64,000 bases of DNA from an unidentified bacterial endosymbiont (GCF_918320885.1 NZ_OU907312.1:1178465-1242464); one strand, 5' to 3'; shown: positions 1-10,255, numbered from the stretch's first letter. The notes: generated by a model from the sequence alone, not told the origin. Numbers and translations: made by a program.

Positions 1-213
1 CGTTATAATACCTACCGTGTTCCTGGCTTGCCGCCCACCCCGATCGCCATGCCAGGAAGAGCGGCCTTGGAGGCCGCAGCACGACCTGCAGAGACCCCCT
101 ATCTCTACTTTGTGGCTAACCAGGAGGGAGGCCATACGTTTAACCACGATTTTGCAGCACACCGTCAAGCGACCCGGAACTTTCAGCTCTCAAAGCCACT
201 GGTTACCCGATGA
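1..213 (+). CDS. mltG: Endolytic murein transglycosylase MltG, C-terminal fragment
   Basis: The window opens inside this gene; the frame is open from base 1 and ends at a TGA that overlaps the tmk start codon by 4 bases (ATGA). The 70 visible residues match the conserved end of the YceG/MltG family: NTYR, then [11 protein letters not shown], then AALEAA and YLYFVA. MltG is an inner-membrane lytic transglycosylase that cuts nascent glycan strands and so sets their length. The order mltG-tmk-holB-tatD is the usual enterobacterial one, which supports the call. The catalytic Glu and the membrane anchor lie outside the window, so intactness cannot be judged. Confidence 0.9.
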   Translation, partial: RYNTYRVPGLPPTPIAMPGRAALEAAARPAETPYLYFVANQEGGHTFNHDFAAHRQATRNFQLSKPLVTR

Positions 214-842
214 AACTAGGGCGATTTATTGTTATTGAGGGTTTAGAGGGTGCTGGAAAATCCACGGTCTGTGGCCTGGTTGCCACGGCATTAACCCAAG
301 CGGGTATCTCAGAGGTGTTACAAACCCGTGAACCGGGTGGTACCCAACTGGGGGAGCAGTTACGCCTCTTGATTCAGCAGGGGCTTCCAGATGAACCGCT
401 ACAAGCTACCGCAGAGTTATTACTACTGTACGCTGCCCGTGCACAGTTGGTTGAACAGGTGATCAAACCGGCCCTAGCTCGAGGGGCTTGGGTGGTTGGC
501 GATCGTCATGATCTCTCCACGCAGGCTTACCAAGGCGGAGGTCGTGGGATAGCCGAACAGGTATTAAATAGCTTACGGGATGCGGTTTTAGGACCTTTTC
601 GACCAGATTTGACGCTGTACCTCGATATCAGCCCAGCGAAGGGATTACAACGGGTGGCGCAGCGTGGGTCTTTCGATAGGATGGAGCAGGAATCATTACT
701 TTTTTTCCAGCGTGTCCGGGCACGTTACTTAGCCTTAGCTACCGATGATCCCCAGATTGTGATTGTGTCGGCAGAGCATTCTAGAGCGCAGATCGCGCAA
801 CAGATACAACAGATAATCACTACTTGGTTATCGCGGAACTAG
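210..842 (+). CDS. tmk: Thymidylate kinase
   Basis: Phosphorylates dTMP to dTDP with ATP in the cytosol, an essential step of dTTP supply. The 210-residue length is close to the E. coli enzyme. A P-loop ([10 protein letters not shown], residues 10-19) lies at the N terminus, followed by EPGG (41-44), the DRH motif (98-100) followed by YQGGGRG, and an Arg-containing LID region around 145-160. The start codon overlaps the mltG stop, so the two are probably translationally coupled, and holB follows after 9 bases. No damage is visible. Confidence 0.96.
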   Translation: MKLGRFIVIEGLEGAGKSTVCGLVATALTQAGISEVLQTREPGGTQLGEQLRLLIQQGLPDEPLQATAELLLLYAARAQLVEQVIKPALARGAWVVGDRHDLSTQAYQGGGRGIAEQVLNSLRDAVLGPFRPDLTLYLDISPAKGLQRVAQRGSFDRMEQESLLFFQRVRARYLALATDDPQIVIVSAEHSRAQIAQQIQQIITTWLSRN

Positions 843-851
843 GGTCAACAG

Positions 852-1850
852 ATGCTGGATTATCCTTGGTTAACCCCGCTGTATGACCATTTAGTACAAC
901 AACATCAGCAAGCACGCGGTCATCATGCACAGCTGATCATGACACCTCCAGGGTGCGGTAGCGAGCGACTACTCGCTCGTGTGGCACAATGGTTGCTGTG
1001 TCAACAGCGGCAGGCGGAACAGCCCTGTAGCCACTGCCACGCCTGCACCTTAATGGCCGTTCACCATCATCCTGATTACCATCTTATTCGCCTGGAATCA
1101 GGGAAGCAGCAGCTTACGATAGAGCAGATCCGGACGGTATTACCGTCGATTTATCAACGTGCCCAGCAGGGTGGTGCCAAGGTGATTGGGTTACTGGACA
1201 GCGAGCGTTTGAGCGAATCGGCGGCTAATGCACTCTTAAAAGCCTTAGAAGAACCGCCACCGGCGACCTATTTTTTGCTGGTGTGTCGTACAGGAGCCAC
1301 GTTACCGATCACACTACGGAGTCGCTGCCAGCATTGGTCCCTAGACACTCCCGCCTTACCAGAAGCCATAGCGTGGTTACAGAGCCAAGATCCTACGGTA
1401 ATGGCCTCCCAAGCCACTACAGCACTGCACTTGAGTTTGGGTGCCCCCTTGGCAGCCTTGGCATTGCTCAAAGCAGGGGGATTACAGCAGTATACCGCTT
1501 TACTACAGGATCTACAGCGTGCGCTGCAACAGCGTGATTTACTGCTGGTGCTGCCTCATCTTGATCACAACAACGTTCACTCTGCCCTGTATTGGCTAGC
1601 CACCGTATGGCTAGCGGCTCTCAAACAGCAGTGGCAGGTAGCTGATGTCAGGCAAGCTTGTGAGCAGCGGCAGCTGCTCTCTACATTAGCCACCACCTTT
1701 ACCCCTGAGCAATTACAGGCCTGTTGCCAGCGTACCTTACGCTGTCGTCACACTTTGTTGATCCTGCCTAGTGTCAACCAGACCCTGCTGTTGACGGAGC
1801 TACTCTGTCGACAGCAGGAGGTACTCTACTCTCCTTATCACCGTCAATAA
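852..1850 (+). CDS. holB: DNA polymerase III subunit delta'
   Basis: Subunit of the clamp loader that opens and loads the beta clamp. The N-terminal AAA+ fold carries a degenerate P-loop (TPPGCGSE near 31-38), as expected for delta', which does not hydrolyse ATP. A four-cysteine zinc module is present (C50, C59, C62, C65), and the SRC motif that supplies the trans arginine finger sits at 157-159. Length 332 residues against 334 in E. coli. It lies 9 bases after tmk and 10 bases before tatD, so the three form one operon. Confidence 0.95.
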   Translation: MLDYPWLTPLYDHLVQQHQQARGHHAQLIMTPPGCGSERLLARVAQWLLCQQRQAEQPCSHCHACTLMAVHHHPDYHLIRLESGKQQLTIEQIRTVLPSIYQRAQQGGAKVIGLLDSERLSESAANALLKALEEPPPATYFLLVCRTGATLPITLRSRCQHWSLDTPALPEAIAWLQSQDPTVMASQATTALHLSLGAPLAALALLKAGGLQQYTALLQDLQRALQQRDLLLVLPHLDHNNVHSALYWLATVWLAALKQQWQVADVRQACEQRQLLSTLATTFTPEQLQACCQRTLRCRHTLLILPSVNQTLLLTELLCRQQEVLYSPYHRQ

Positions 1851-1860
1851 AAGGCTGTTT

Positions 1861-2676
1861 ATGTTATTAGTGGACTCTCATTGCCACTTAGATTGCTTAG
1901 ATTATCAAACGATACATCGGGATCTTGCTGACGTCGTGGCCAAAGCCCAGGCACGAAGGGTAGGGCATCTGTTGTCGGTCGCCACCACGCTGGAGGGCTT
2001 TATTCAATTCCAGCCACAGGTGCAACACCACCCAGACATCTCACTCTCCTGTGGTGTTCACCCGTTGAATATCACCACAGATCTTGATAGTCAGCAGCTG
2101 TATCAATTGGCTCAAGATCCTCAAGTCGTCGCCATCGGAGAGACTGGATTAGACTACTATTATCAAACAGTGCCTCCCGCACAGCAGCGGCAAGCTTTTT
2201 GCCAACAGATTGCCGTCGCACGACAGCTCAAAAAACCGTTGATTGTGCATCATCGTCAGGCTGAGCAGGATCTCTTAATGCTGTTGCGTTCGCAGCAGGC
2301 TACAGATTGTGGCGGGGTATTACACTGCTTTACTGGGGATCGGGCCTTAGCGACGGCTTTATTAGATCTAGGTTTTTATCTCTCATTATCCGGGATGGTG
2401 ACCTTTAAAAATGCCCAAGCATTGCGCGAGATCGCTCTGTTTATTCCCCTGGATCGATTATTGATTGAAACCGACGCCCCCTACTTAGCGCCACTGCCCT
2501 ATCGTGGCAAAGAGAATCAGCCAGCTTATGTGCGTGAAGTAGCTGACTACGTGTCTGCTCTCCGGGGGATCTCGCTCGAGCAGTTCGCTGAAGCGACCAC
2601 GGCTAATTTTTGTCGGCTGTTTCAGCGCCCGCTGATAACCACTCTTGAAGCCAGAAAGTCACTCGATCTAGGATAA
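1861..2676 (+). CDS. tatD: TatD-family metal-dependent hydrolase (YcfH type)
   Basis: Member of the TatD DNase family, an amidohydrolase-like TIM barrel that uses two metal ions. The metal ligands are readable: DSHCHLD at residues 5-11, GETGLDYYY near 96, VHHRQA near 130, LHCFTG near 155 and ETDAPYLAP near 204. In E. coli ycfH follows holB directly, as here, which makes it the YcfH paralogue. The substrate in vivo is not settled: 3'-5' DNase activity is known for TatD relatives. The last gene of the operon; it converges on queA, with about 35 bases between the stops. Confidence 0.9.
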   Translation: MLLVDSHCHLDCLDYQTIHRDLADVVAKAQARRVGHLLSVATTLEGFIQFQPQVQHHPDISLSCGVHPLNITTDLDSQQLYQLAQDPQVVAIGETGLDYYYQTVPPAQQRQAFCQQIAVARQLKKPLIVHHRQAEQDLLMLLRSQQATDCGGVLHCFTGDRALATALLDLGFYLSLSGMVTFKNAQALREIALFIPLDRLLIETDAPYLAPLPYRGKENQPAYVREVADYVSALRGISLEQFAEATTANFCRLFQRPLITTLEARKSLDLG

Positions 2677-2711
2677 CCAAACGGTCACAGGGTGGATTGT
2701 ATCCTAGTCTT

Positions 2712-3773
2712 TCAGACTTTTCGGGGAATGAACATGGCATCCCCATAGCTGAAAAAGCGATAACAGTGCTCAATAGCGCTCTGATAAGCCTGTATGATCG
2801 GCTGATAACCGCCAAAGGCACAGACTAACATCAATAGTGTTGAATGCGGCAGGTGAAAGTTGGTAATGAGTGCATCCACCAGCTGGAAATGATAACCGGG
2901 GTAAATAAACAGCCGGGTATCACCCTCAAAGGGGATCAATCGTGGGGCTCCCTGTTGTAGTGCTGCGGCTGCAGCGCTTTCTAAAGCCCGCACGGCGGTT
3001 GTGCCGACTGCCACCACTCGGTTACCACGGGCTCTACAAGCTAGTACTGCTTCAACGGCTGTTGCCGCGACCATGACCGATTCAGCGTGCATGACATGAT
3101 CTTGGATCTGTTCGGCGCGCACCGGCTGAAAAGTACCCGCCCCGACATGCAAGGTGATGGTCGTCATGAGCACCCCTTTTGCCTGTAAGGCCGCTAGCAG
3201 TGATTGGTCAAAATGTAAGCCCGCTGTGGGGGCCGCGACCGCACCAGGCACGCGAGCATAGACGGTTTGGTACTGTTCACGATCTGCCTCGCTCTCTGGA
3301 CGCTGCAGGTAAGGGGGGAGCGGGATATGACCGATAGCGTTCAAAATCGTTAGTAGCGGGCGGTTGTCCTGTAGTTGCAGCTGGAATAGTGCTCCTTGTT
3401 GGGCCATGATGATCGCCTGAACGGGTTCATGGCCGGGTGGCGCTTCTAGGGTTAACAGGCTGCCAATTTTCGGTACCTTAGAAGCCCGCAGCTGGACCAA
3501 CAACGCTTGCTCTGATAGTAGGCGTTCTACCAGCAATTCAACTCGACCGCCGCTGGCTTTACGGCCAAAGAGCCGTGCAGGGATCACTTGGGTGTCATTG
3601 AGTACCAGCAAGTCGCCTGGCTGCAGCAGCTGCAGCAGATCGCTAAATACCCCATGGTGGAGGGTGCTAGTAGGATTCTCAAGCCGCAGCAGACGACAGG
3701 CAGTGCGCACCGCTGAGGGGTGTGAAGCGATCAGCTCAGGCGGTAGTTCAAAGGTAAAGTCATTAATGTGCAT
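2712..3773 (-). CDS. queA: S-adenosylmethionine:tRNA ribosyltransferase-isomerase
   Basis: Transfers and isomerises the ribosyl moiety of SAM onto preQ1 at position 34 of GUN tRNAs to form epoxyqueuosine. I set the start at the ATG giving [11 protein letters not shown], which lines up with the E. coli start; an upstream in-frame ATG would add 25 residues unlike the family. Conserved blocks include [29 protein letters not shown] and [14 protein letters not shown]. The enzyme is about 353 residues, the usual size. tgt, the normal partner, is not adjacent. It converges with tatD. Confidence 0.95.
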   Translation of the reverse strand: MHINDFTFELPPELIASHPSAVRTACRLLRLENPTSTLHHGVFSDLLQLLQPGDLLVLNDTQVIPARLFGRKASGGRVELLVERLLSEQALLVQLRASKVPKIGSLLTLEAPPGHEPVQAIIMAQQGALFQLQLQDNRPLLTILNAIGHIPLPPYLQRPESEADREQYQTVYARVPGAVAAPTAGLHFDQSLLAALQAKGVLMTTITLHVGAGTFQPVRAEQIQDHVMHAESVMVAATAVEAVLACRARGNRVVAVGTTAVRALESAAAAALQQGAPRLIPFEGDTRLFIYPGYHFQLVDALITNFHLPHSTLLMLVCAFGGYQPIIQAYQSAIEHCYRFFSYGDAMFIPRKV

Positions 3774-3928
3774 GCGGTGGGGGGTATTCTCTGATCGGTC
3801 CCGGAAACAGTGCGCGCCCATTTTACGCTGCGACTTCATCCGTATCAATCAGTATCGAATAAGGAAAAACCCAACCGTATCCTTGACCTGAAGAGCCAGG
3901 CTTTACGGGGTGCTCGGTAAAAATTATA

Positions 3929-3956
3929 TTGACTGAACTCTATAGGCGAGTACAAT
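3929..3956 (+). promoter_or_regulatory. Sigma70-type promoter for tRNA-Leu
   Basis: TTGACT at 3929-3934 and TACAAT at 3951-3956, separated by 16 bases, lie about 49 bases upstream of the mature tRNA 5' end. The two hexamers match five and five of six consensus positions. The only gene downstream on this strand is the leucine tRNA. Confidence 0.6.
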
Positions 3957-4004
3957 GCCGGCACTATATCATTTCAGAGCACATCGCTCTAGAGATGGTT
4001 ATTA

Positions 4005-4091
4005 GCGGGTGTGGTGGAATAGGTAGACACGAAAGACTTAAAATCTTTTGGCGGTTACGCTGTGCCGGTTCGAGTCCGGCCACCCGCACCA
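4005..4091 (+). tRNA. tRNA-Leu (anticodon UAA)
   Basis: An 87-base cloverleaf with encoded CCA. The acceptor arms GCGGGTG and CACCCGC pair, the anticodon loop CTTAAAA sits between AAAGA and TCTTT and gives anticodon UAA, a long class II variable arm follows, and the T loop TTCGAGT is canonical. It reads UUA (and by wobble UUG). The gene stands alone between queA, which is transcribed away, and ansA, whose end is only 20 bases further on the other strand. Confidence 0.96.
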
Positions 4092-4111
4092 ATCAGTGGC
4101 CGCTAGTTCGC

Positions 4112-5155
4112 TTAAGCGACCTCTCCCCAATGGCTGTTCTCTGTCTCTAACGTTAACTCACCCCGCAAATTCTGTATCATGGCAGCGCGTCGTTGTTGGG
4201 GGCTTAGCGGTCTGTTCAATAGGTAATACAGCTTAGCCACGGTAGCTTCTAGTGTCATATCAAAGCCACTGATTACCCCGATGTTGGCTAGTCCATGCCC
4301 ATTGGCATAGCGCTGCATATTGACCCTTCCAGATAAACACTGTGTGATATTAATGACTAGAATATCACGCGCAGTCAGTGCCTCAATGGATCGTAGAAAA
4401 TTAGAACAACTCGGCGCATTACCTAGCCCATAAGTCCGTAGAATCACCGCCTGGAGGGGCTGATGCAATAGCCCTTGAATTAAGCGGCTATCTAGACCAG
4501 GGTATAAGGTAATAATAGCGATGGCTTGTGGAGACATCGTATGGACTTTCAACTCACCCAGAAGGGGCAGTGTGAGAGACTTATGGGGCTTGCGAATATG
4601 AATACTGGTCTCCACCAGCGGTGGGAAATTGGGTGAGGTAAAGGCAGAAAAGCCATCCGCATGGGCTTTGGTAACTCGGTTTCCGCGAAACAGCTTTTGA
4701 TCAAAAAACAGGCCTACTTCGTTGATGGGGTGGTGTGCCGCCAGGTAGAGCGCATTCAGCAGATTGCTTTGCCCATCCGAGCGTAGCTCTGAAAGCGGAA
4801 TTTGAGCACCCGTAATGAGCACCGGTTTGGCTAGATTCTCTAACATAAAAGAGAGTGCAGAAGCAGTAAACGCCATGGTATCTGTACCTTGTAAGATGAC
4901 AAATCCATCGTAATGCGTATAGTTTTCCTGAATATCTTGAGCGATCTGCTGCCAGATCGCCGGAGACATATCTGAAGAATCAATCAAAGGGTGGTACTCA
5001 TTGATAACAAAGCTTGGCATCTCTGGGCGATGAAAACGCGGCATTTGCTGGAGCTGTTGTTGTAAATATCCCTTGACGGGCACATAGCCTTGATCGGAAC
5101 GCTGCATACCAATCGTGCCGCCGGTATAGATAATGTAAATTGTTTTTTTATGCAT
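4112..5155 (-). CDS. ansA: L-asparaginase I (cytoplasmic)
   Basis: Hydrolyses L-asparagine to aspartate and ammonia. The protein (347 residues) has the N-terminal catalytic signature YTGGTIGMQ at 10-18 and the second signature LQGTDTMAFTASAL, which holds the second catalytic Thr and Asp. There is no signal peptide, which separates the cytosolic type I from the periplasmic type II enzyme. It lies downstream of sppA on the same strand with about 70 bases between, the same pair order as in E. coli (sppA-ansA), so co-transcription is likely. Confidence 0.94.
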   Translation of the reverse strand: MHKKTIYIIYTGGTIGMQRSDQGYVPVKGYLQQQLQQMPRFHRPEMPSFVINEYHPLIDSSDMSPAIWQQIAQDIQENYTHYDGFVILQGTDTMAFTASALSFMLENLAKPVLITGAQIPLSELRSDGQSNLLNALYLAAHHPINEVGLFFDQKLFRGNRVTKAHADGFSAFTSPNFPPLVETSIHIRKPHKSLTLPLLGELKVHTMSPQAIAIITLYPGLDSRLIQGLLHQPLQAVILRTYGLGNAPSCSNFLRSIEALTARDILVINITQCLSGRVNMQRYANGHGLANIGVISGFDMTLEATVAKLYYLLNRPLSPQQRRAAMIQNLRGELTLETENSHWGEVA

Positions 5156-5226
5156 GGAGACTATCTCATTTCATAGGCTAGCACCCCTAAGGCTAATGAC
5201 TTGGGGGCACAAAGCGCCAGTGCTGC

Positions 5227-7086
5227 CTAGTCCTTTTGACAGCTAAAACAGAAGGCGTAACGTCGCAGTGGATCGTTGAAAGCCCCTAGAATTTGGGCCT
5301 GGGTCTGATCAAAGAGCTGCTGGAAGGAGCTGATGGATAGGCTCCGGAGTAGTGTCTTGATTGATTGGGCATGATCCACACCAAACAGGTATTCTAACCA
5401 TTCGCTGGGCTGTGGAGCAAGCCAGATCAAACGGTACTGTTTCAACTGAGCGAGTTCAGCAGCCTGAGCAAGCGCATCATCGAAGTCTCCGAGTTGATCA
5501 ACCAGCCCTTTATCATAGGCCTCTTGTCCTAGCCACACCCTCCCTTGAGCTAAGGCCTCTACCTCTTTTAAACTTTTATGCCGAGCCTTAGCGACCAATT
5601 CGATGAATTGACTGTACCCTTTCTCTACACTGATTTGGATTAGCTCCGATAGGGCAGGTGATAGGGATCTATTAACACTAAAATTCGCTAAGGATGAGGT
5701 GGTCACGCCATCCGCCTGTAGACCAATACTTCTGAAACTGTTTTCAAAGGTATGAATAATCCCAAAAATGCCAATGGAACCGGTGACCGTAGAGGCATTA
5801 GCCACTATATGATCGGCCGCTGAAGCGATCCAATACCCTCCAGAGGCTGCAGCACCACCCATGGAGACCACGACGGGTTTACCAGCATACTTTAGGGCAG
5901 TCACTTGACTGCGGATCGCTTCCGAGGCCTGAACGCTGCCACCAGGGCTGTTAATATGGAGGATGACCGCTTTGATTTTTTTATCATAGCAGGCTTGTCG
6001 TAATAACTTAACGGTGGTTTCACTCCCGACTGATCCCGGTTTAGCTACTCCATAAATGAGTGGACCATTGGCGACCACGACAGCAATGTGCGGTAAACGG
6101 CCTGGATCGGGCTGTGAAGCGTGTTTCTGTGAGGGATTATAGTCATAAATGCTCACAGCATTTAGGGCTTCATTTTTAGCCTGTTTTCCGAAGAAAGTCA
6201 GCAGTGATTCGCGGTTCTCATGAGCGCTGATCAGCTGATCGACCCACTGATGCTGCAAAGCATATTGGGCATTATCGCCTTGAAGGCGTCGTAAATCCTC
6301 AATATAGCTTGCCGGTTCTGGTGTCAGTGTGCGCTTGGGAAGCTGTCGATTAGCGGCAATGTCATCAATGAAGGATTGCCATAATCTCTGCAAACGCTGT
6401 TGTTCATCGGCACGAACCTCCGGGGACATATCATCGCGGAGTAGGGGTTCAACGGCTGATTTGTAGGTGCCCACTCGGAAAATATGCGTCGATATTTTTA
6501 AGTTATCTAATAGGGTTCTGTAGTAGAAATTTTCTCGAGCCAGACCATATAAATCGACTGAACCATGAGGTGCCAGGGCAATAGTGGTGGCGAAGCTAGC
6601 CAAGTAGTATTGATCTTGGGTATAGCTGTCTCCAAAAGCATAAATGGGCTTACCGCTGTTACGAAATTCAGTGAGCGCTTTACCGATATAGCGTAGTGCT
6701 GGCTGATTAGCGCCGTCGAAATTTTGTAAGGAGAGTACTATCCCCTTAATGTTGGGATCGCTCTTGGCTTGACGAATCGCGCCGACGATTTCAAAGAGAG
6801 CATTGCCGAGGGCAGGCGATCGAGTCGCCCACTGATGGAACCAGCCACGTGACTGTTGTCTAAGGGGGATACTATCCGTGATTCGGCCCTGGAGATCGAG
6901 CACCAAAGCGCCTGGTTTAATCCCAGCGCCCCGCTGTTCTATTTTATTGCCGTATTGAAAGATAAAGGTCACTGCAGCCAGGGCACAACCAACGAAGAGG
7001 AGATTTTGTACGGCAGTGCGTATAAAACTCAATAGCCGCCAGAGCCAGCAGCAGACTGTGGTGATAGTCCGCCATAATTTATGCAT
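5227..7086 (-). CDS. sppA: Protease IV, signal peptide peptidase SppA (67 kDa type)
   Basis: Membrane-bound serine protease that degrades cleaved signal peptides. A single N-terminal membrane segment lies at about 27-45. The duplicated ClpP-like fold carries the catalytic lysine in the N half (FRVGTYKSAV, K209) and the nucleophile in the C half (GGAAASGGYW, S415). Both residues of the Ser-Lys dyad are therefore present. Length 619 against 618 in E. coli, full length. Transcribed toward ansA and divergent from galU. Confidence 0.95.
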   Translation of the reverse strand: MHKLWRTITTVCCWLWRLLSFIRTAVQNLLFVGCALAAVTFIFQYGNKIEQRGAGIKPGALVLDLQGRITDSIPLRQQSRGWFHQWATRSPALGNALFEIVGAIRQAKSDPNIKGIVLSLQNFDGANQPALRYIGKALTEFRNSGKPIYAFGDSYTQDQYYLASFATTIALAPHGSVDLYGLARENFYYRTLLDNLKISTHIFRVGTYKSAVEPLLRDDMSPEVRADEQQRLQRLWQSFIDDIAANRQLPKRTLTPEPASYIEDLRRLQGDNAQYALQHQWVDQLISAHENRESLLTFFGKQAKNEALNAVSIYDYNPSQKHASQPDPGRLPHIAVVVANGPLIYGVAKPGSVGSETTVKLLRQACYDKKIKAVILHINSPGGSVQASEAIRSQVTALKYAGKPVVVSMGGAAASGGYWIASAADHIVANASTVTGSIGIFGIIHTFENSFRSIGLQADGVTTSSLANFSVNRSLSPALSELIQISVEKGYSQFIELVAKARHKSLKEVEALAQGRVWLGQEAYDKGLVDQLGDFDDALAQAAELAQLKQYRLIWLAPQPSEWLEYLFGVDHAQSIKTLLRSLSISSFQQLFDQTQAQILGAFNDPLRRYAFCFSCQKD

Positions 7087-7249
7087 AATGTTCCCAATGA
7101 TTAGATAATCAACAGTGTACTAGTTTAGTCTACTTATCCCTATAAGCGCATTAAAAGTTCTTCAACCTAATAACGTCACCAATGTTATACTCCCAATGGT
7201 GAGTGCCCCTGGTGTCGTCATCCATGAATAGAGAGTAGAGCCATTAGCC

Positions 7250-8179
7250 ATGAGAGGAGTGCGCGTCTCCAAAGCAGTGATTCCAGTAGCTGGCTTAGGT
7301 ACACGAATGTTACCTGCCACCAAAGCCATCCCCAAAGAGATGTTACCCTTAGTTGATAAACCTTTAATTCAATATATCGTTCATGAGTGTATTGGTGCAG
7401 GAATCAACCAGATCATACTGGTGACCCATGCCTCTAAAAACTCCATTGAAAATCATTTTGATACTAGTTTTGAGTTAGAAGCGGCCCTAGAAAAACGGGT
7501 CAAGCGTCAGTTACTATCAGAAATAGCGGCTATCTGCCCAGACAATGTCACCATTATGCAGGTGCGCCAAGGACTGGCCAAAGGGTTAGGACATGCCATC
7601 TTGTGTGCACAGCCCTTAGTGGGTGATGAGCCGTTTGCCGTCATCTTGCCGGATGTCATTATGGATCCAGCGAATGAGTCCGCTAATTTAAGCGCGCTGT
7701 GCCAGCGTTTTGAACGGAGTGGGAACGCCCAGCTCATGGTCGAGCAAGTTTCCCCTGCTATCGTGACGGAGTATGGCATTGTCGATTGTGGGGGTGCTTC
7801 TTTAGCGCCTGGGGAAAGCACAAGCATCCATCATATGGTAGAAAAACCAACGGTTGAAGAAGCGCCCTCCCATTTAGCTGCTGTAGGGCGTTATATCTTT
7901 TCCTCGGCGATCTGGCGGCCGTTGGCCATGATCACCCCTGATCAACACCAGGAAATTCAACTGACCCAAGCCATAGTACGCTTACTGGCTGAACAGCCCG
8001 TAGAAGCGTACCGGCTGATTGGTCGTACTCATGATTGTGGTAATAAATTGGGCTATTTACAGGCTTTTGTCGAACATGGCCTGCAGCATGCGGAATTAGG
8101 TCAAGCTTTCGAAGCTTGGCTATCCCAGCGATTAGCTAAAATTCATTCAACTTCTTTTGCACAGGACAGGACAGCTTAA
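7250..8179 (+). CDS. galU: UTP-glucose-1-phosphate uridylyltransferase
   Basis: Makes UDP-glucose from UTP and glucose 1-phosphate. The nucleotidyltransferase signature [18 protein letters not shown] lies near residues 15-33, followed by VDKPLIQY and a C-terminal region typical of GalU. Length 309. The ATG at 7250 is used; a GTG nine bases downstream would give a start closer to the family. The 163-base gap to sppA must hold its promoter. ugd starts 6 bases after the stop, so the pair makes UDP-glucose and then UDP-glucuronate. Confidence 0.95.
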   Translation: MRGVRVSKAVIPVAGLGTRMLPATKAIPKEMLPLVDKPLIQYIVHECIGAGINQIILVTHASKNSIENHFDTSFELEAALEKRVKRQLLSEIAAICPDNVTIMQVRQGLAKGLGHAILCAQPLVGDEPFAVILPDVIMDPANESANLSALCQRFERSGNAQLMVEQVSPAIVTEYGIVDCGGASLAPGESTSIHHMVEKPTVEEAPSHLAAVGRYIFSSAIWRPLAMITPDQHQEIQLTQAIVRLLAEQPVEAYRLIGRTHDCGNKLGYLQAFVEHGLQHAELGQAFEAWLSQRLAKIHSTSFAQDRTA

Positions 8180-8185
8180 TTAGCT

Positions 8186-9520
8186 ATGAAAGTGACAGTT
8201 TTTGGAATCGGCTATGTTGGATTAGTACAGGCTGCCGTATTGGCTGAAGTAGGACATGAGGTGATCTGTGTTGACACCAATCAGCAAAAAATTGCTGACT
8301 TAAATCGTGGCATTATCCCTTTTTATGAACCAGGATTATCAGCACTTGTTCAGCAAAATCACGCCGCCGGGCGGCTGATCTTTAGCAGCGAAGCGGCAGC
8401 AGGGATCGCTTATGGTGAAATCCAATTTATTGCGGTAGGAACGCCTGCTACTGCCCAGGGATCAACCGATTTGCAGGCACTATTCACGGTTATTCAGACC
8501 ATTGCTGAACAGATGATAGATAGAAAAGTCATCATTAATAAATCAACTGTCCCAGTAGGCACGGCAGAGCAGGGAAGGGTGCTTATCGAGCAGGTATTAC
8601 AGCGGCGTGGCATTGACTTGCCTTTTGATGTGGTTTCCAATCCAGAATTTCTTAAAGAGGGGGCTGCCATCGCTGACTGTATGCGCCCAGAACGCATTGT
8701 GATAGGGACTGATAATCCACGCATTAAAACGCTGATGGGTGAGCTGTATGCCCCCTTCAATCGTAACCATGATCGACTATTTTTCATGGATCAACGCAGT
8801 GCTGAATTAACCAAATATGCTGCTAATTGCCTATTAGCCACTAAGATTAGTTTTATGAATGAGATGGCTAATTTAGCCGAGCGGTTAGGGGTTGATATCG
8901 AAAAAGTGCGGCTAGGAATTGGATCAGACAGCCGTATCGGTTATCATTTTATCTATCCGGGCTGTGGTTATGGTGGTTCCTGTTTTCCCAAAGATATCCA
9001 ATCACTGATTTGTAGCTCTGAAGCCATTGGTTATCAGCCAAAGCTATTGCAAGCGGTAGAAGTGATCAATCAACAACAAAAACAGCAGCTCTTTTATAAG
9101 ATACAGCGTCACTTTAAGCAGTCGCTGAACGGGCGGCGGTTTGCGCTATGGGGTGCTGCTTTTAAACCTAATACGGATGATATTCGTGAAGCCCCTAGTC
9201 GGGTTTTGATGGAAGCGCTGTGGCAAGCAGGTGCTCAGGTGCAGCTGTTTGATCCACAAGCCATGGGAGAAATAGCACGCGTGTACGGACAGCGTGCGGA
9301 TCTTCAATTAATGCCGACTAAAGAAGCAGCGCTGCAAGGGGCTGATGCGTTGGTTATCTGCACTGAATGGCAAAACTTTAGAGCACCGGATTTCAGCTAT
9401 TTAAAGAAGCAATTACGCCACCCTTTAATCTTTGATGGCCGTAATCTTTATGATCCTGAACAGTTAGTTCAACTAGGATTTACTTACTATGGAGTAGGTC
9501 GAGGACAAAGAGTACTGTAA
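8186..9520 (+). CDS. ugd: UDP-glucose 6-dehydrogenase
   Basis: Oxidises UDP-glucose to UDP-glucuronate with 2 NAD+. The Rossmann motif GIGYVG is at 7-12, STVPVGT near 120, the active-site lysine K210 is in ELTKYAAN, and the catalytic cysteine C266 is in GYGGSCFPKD. At 444 residues it is the longer Ugd type seen in pseudomonads and many other proteobacteria, not the 388-residue E. coli form; this may mark replacement by transfer, or simply the lineage. In operon with galU. UDP-glucuronate could feed surface polysaccharide or lipid A modification; no such genes are in view. Confidence 0.95.
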   Translation: MKVTVFGIGYVGLVQAAVLAEVGHEVICVDTNQQKIADLNRGIIPFYEPGLSALVQQNHAAGRLIFSSEAAAGIAYGEIQFIAVGTPATAQGSTDLQALFTVIQTIAEQMIDRKVIINKSTVPVGTAEQGRVLIEQVLQRRGIDLPFDVVSNPEFLKEGAAIADCMRPERIVIGTDNPRIKTLMGELYAPFNRNHDRLFFMDQRSAELTKYAANCLLATKISFMNEMANLAERLGVDIEKVRLGIGSDSRIGYHFIYPGCGYGGSCFPKDIQSLICSSEAIGYQPKLLQAVEVINQQQKQQLFYKIQRHFKQSLNGRRFALWGAAFKPNTDDIREAPSRVLMEALWQAGAQVQLFDPQAMGEIARVYGQRADLQLMPTKEAALQGADALVICTEWQNFRAPDFSYLKKQLRHPLIFDGRNLYDPEQLVQLGFTYYGVGRGQRVL

Positions 9521-9556
9521 CTGTAACGGCGTGGGAGGGTCAACCCCTAGGAAAAC

Positions 9557-10255
9557 TCATCCATTATTGGAGATCCTAGCTAGTTTGTCGCTATCTTGGA
9601 TGGTGATATAGCGGCCTTTAATCATCAGGATGCCGCTCTCTTGTAGGTTGCTAAACAGCCGACTAATCGTTTCAAGAGATAACCCCAAATAGTTGCCAAT
9701 TTCAGTATGAGACATAGAGAGGCGCAAGCTTGTTGGGGAGAGGCCACGTTGTGCTCTGTTGCAGATTAACTTATAAATAAAAGTGGCTAATCCTGTTTTC
9801 GCTTTTTTTCTGGTTATCGAGAGGTTCTCTTGGTCATACTGGATATGACGGCTCATTAAGCGTAGCAGTTGCCGACGGAGGGATGGGATCTTACTAGAGA
9901 GGTGCTCTAAGTTTTCAAAAGGGATTTCACACACCATGGAGGTATCGAGCACCCGGGCAGAGGTAGGGTAACGTAGGGTATTAATAGCATCAAACCCGAG
10001 GATATCGCCAGTCGAGTAAAAAGCGGTAATTTGTTCTTTACCTTGCTGTGTGACCGTGTAACTTTTAATGATCCCAGAACGAATAGCGTATAAAGCAGTC
10101 AGTTTGTCACCCGATTCGAAAAGTAATTGACCTCTATGCAGGGGTTTTTTGCGCAAAATGATGCTATCTAGTTGATTAGTCTCGTAGTGGTTTAATGTGG
10201 AGGGGATACAAAATTGATTAGAGATACAGTCTTGGCAGCGAGTGGAAGTCGTCAT
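9557..10255 (-). CDS. fnr: Oxygen-sensing transcriptional regulator FNR
   Basis: CRP/FNR-family activator that binds a 4Fe-4S cluster without oxygen and then dimerises on TTGAT-N4-ATCAA sites. All four cluster ligands are present: C7, C10 and C16 (C-x2-C-x5-C) and C109. The recognition helix carries E195, S198 and R199 (ETISR), matching the DNA contacts of E. coli FNR. The protein is 232 residues, somewhat shorter than the 250 of E. coli because the N terminus is trimmed. A good ribosome site (AAGGAAG) precedes the ATG. It converges with ugd. Cytochrome bd genes at 48.8-51.6 kb are a plausible target. Confidence 0.93.
   Translation of the reverse strand: MTTSTRCQDCISNQFCIPSTLNHYETNQLDSIILRKKPLHRGQLLFESGDKLTALYAIRSGIIKSYTVTQQGKEQITAFYSTGDILGFDAINTLRYPTSARVLDTSMVCEIPFENLEHLSSKIPSLRRQLLRLMSRHIQYDQENLSITRKKAKTGLATFIYKLICNRAQRGLSPTSLRLSMSHTEIGNYLGLSLETISRLFSNLQESGILMIKGRYITIQDSDKLARISNNG

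Noticed and set aside
4108-4119. 12-base palindrome TCGCTTAAGCGA after tRNA-Leu
   Set aside because: Possible terminator, but no T-run follows and it overlaps the end of ansA.
3929-4150. 73-codon ORF across the tRNA-Leu gene
   Set aside because: It is fully explained by the tRNA and its promoter; no ribosome site or family similarity.
5178-5207. Imperfect hairpin between sppA and ansA
   Set aside because: The arms have several mismatches and there is no T-run; sppA-ansA cotranscription is more likely.
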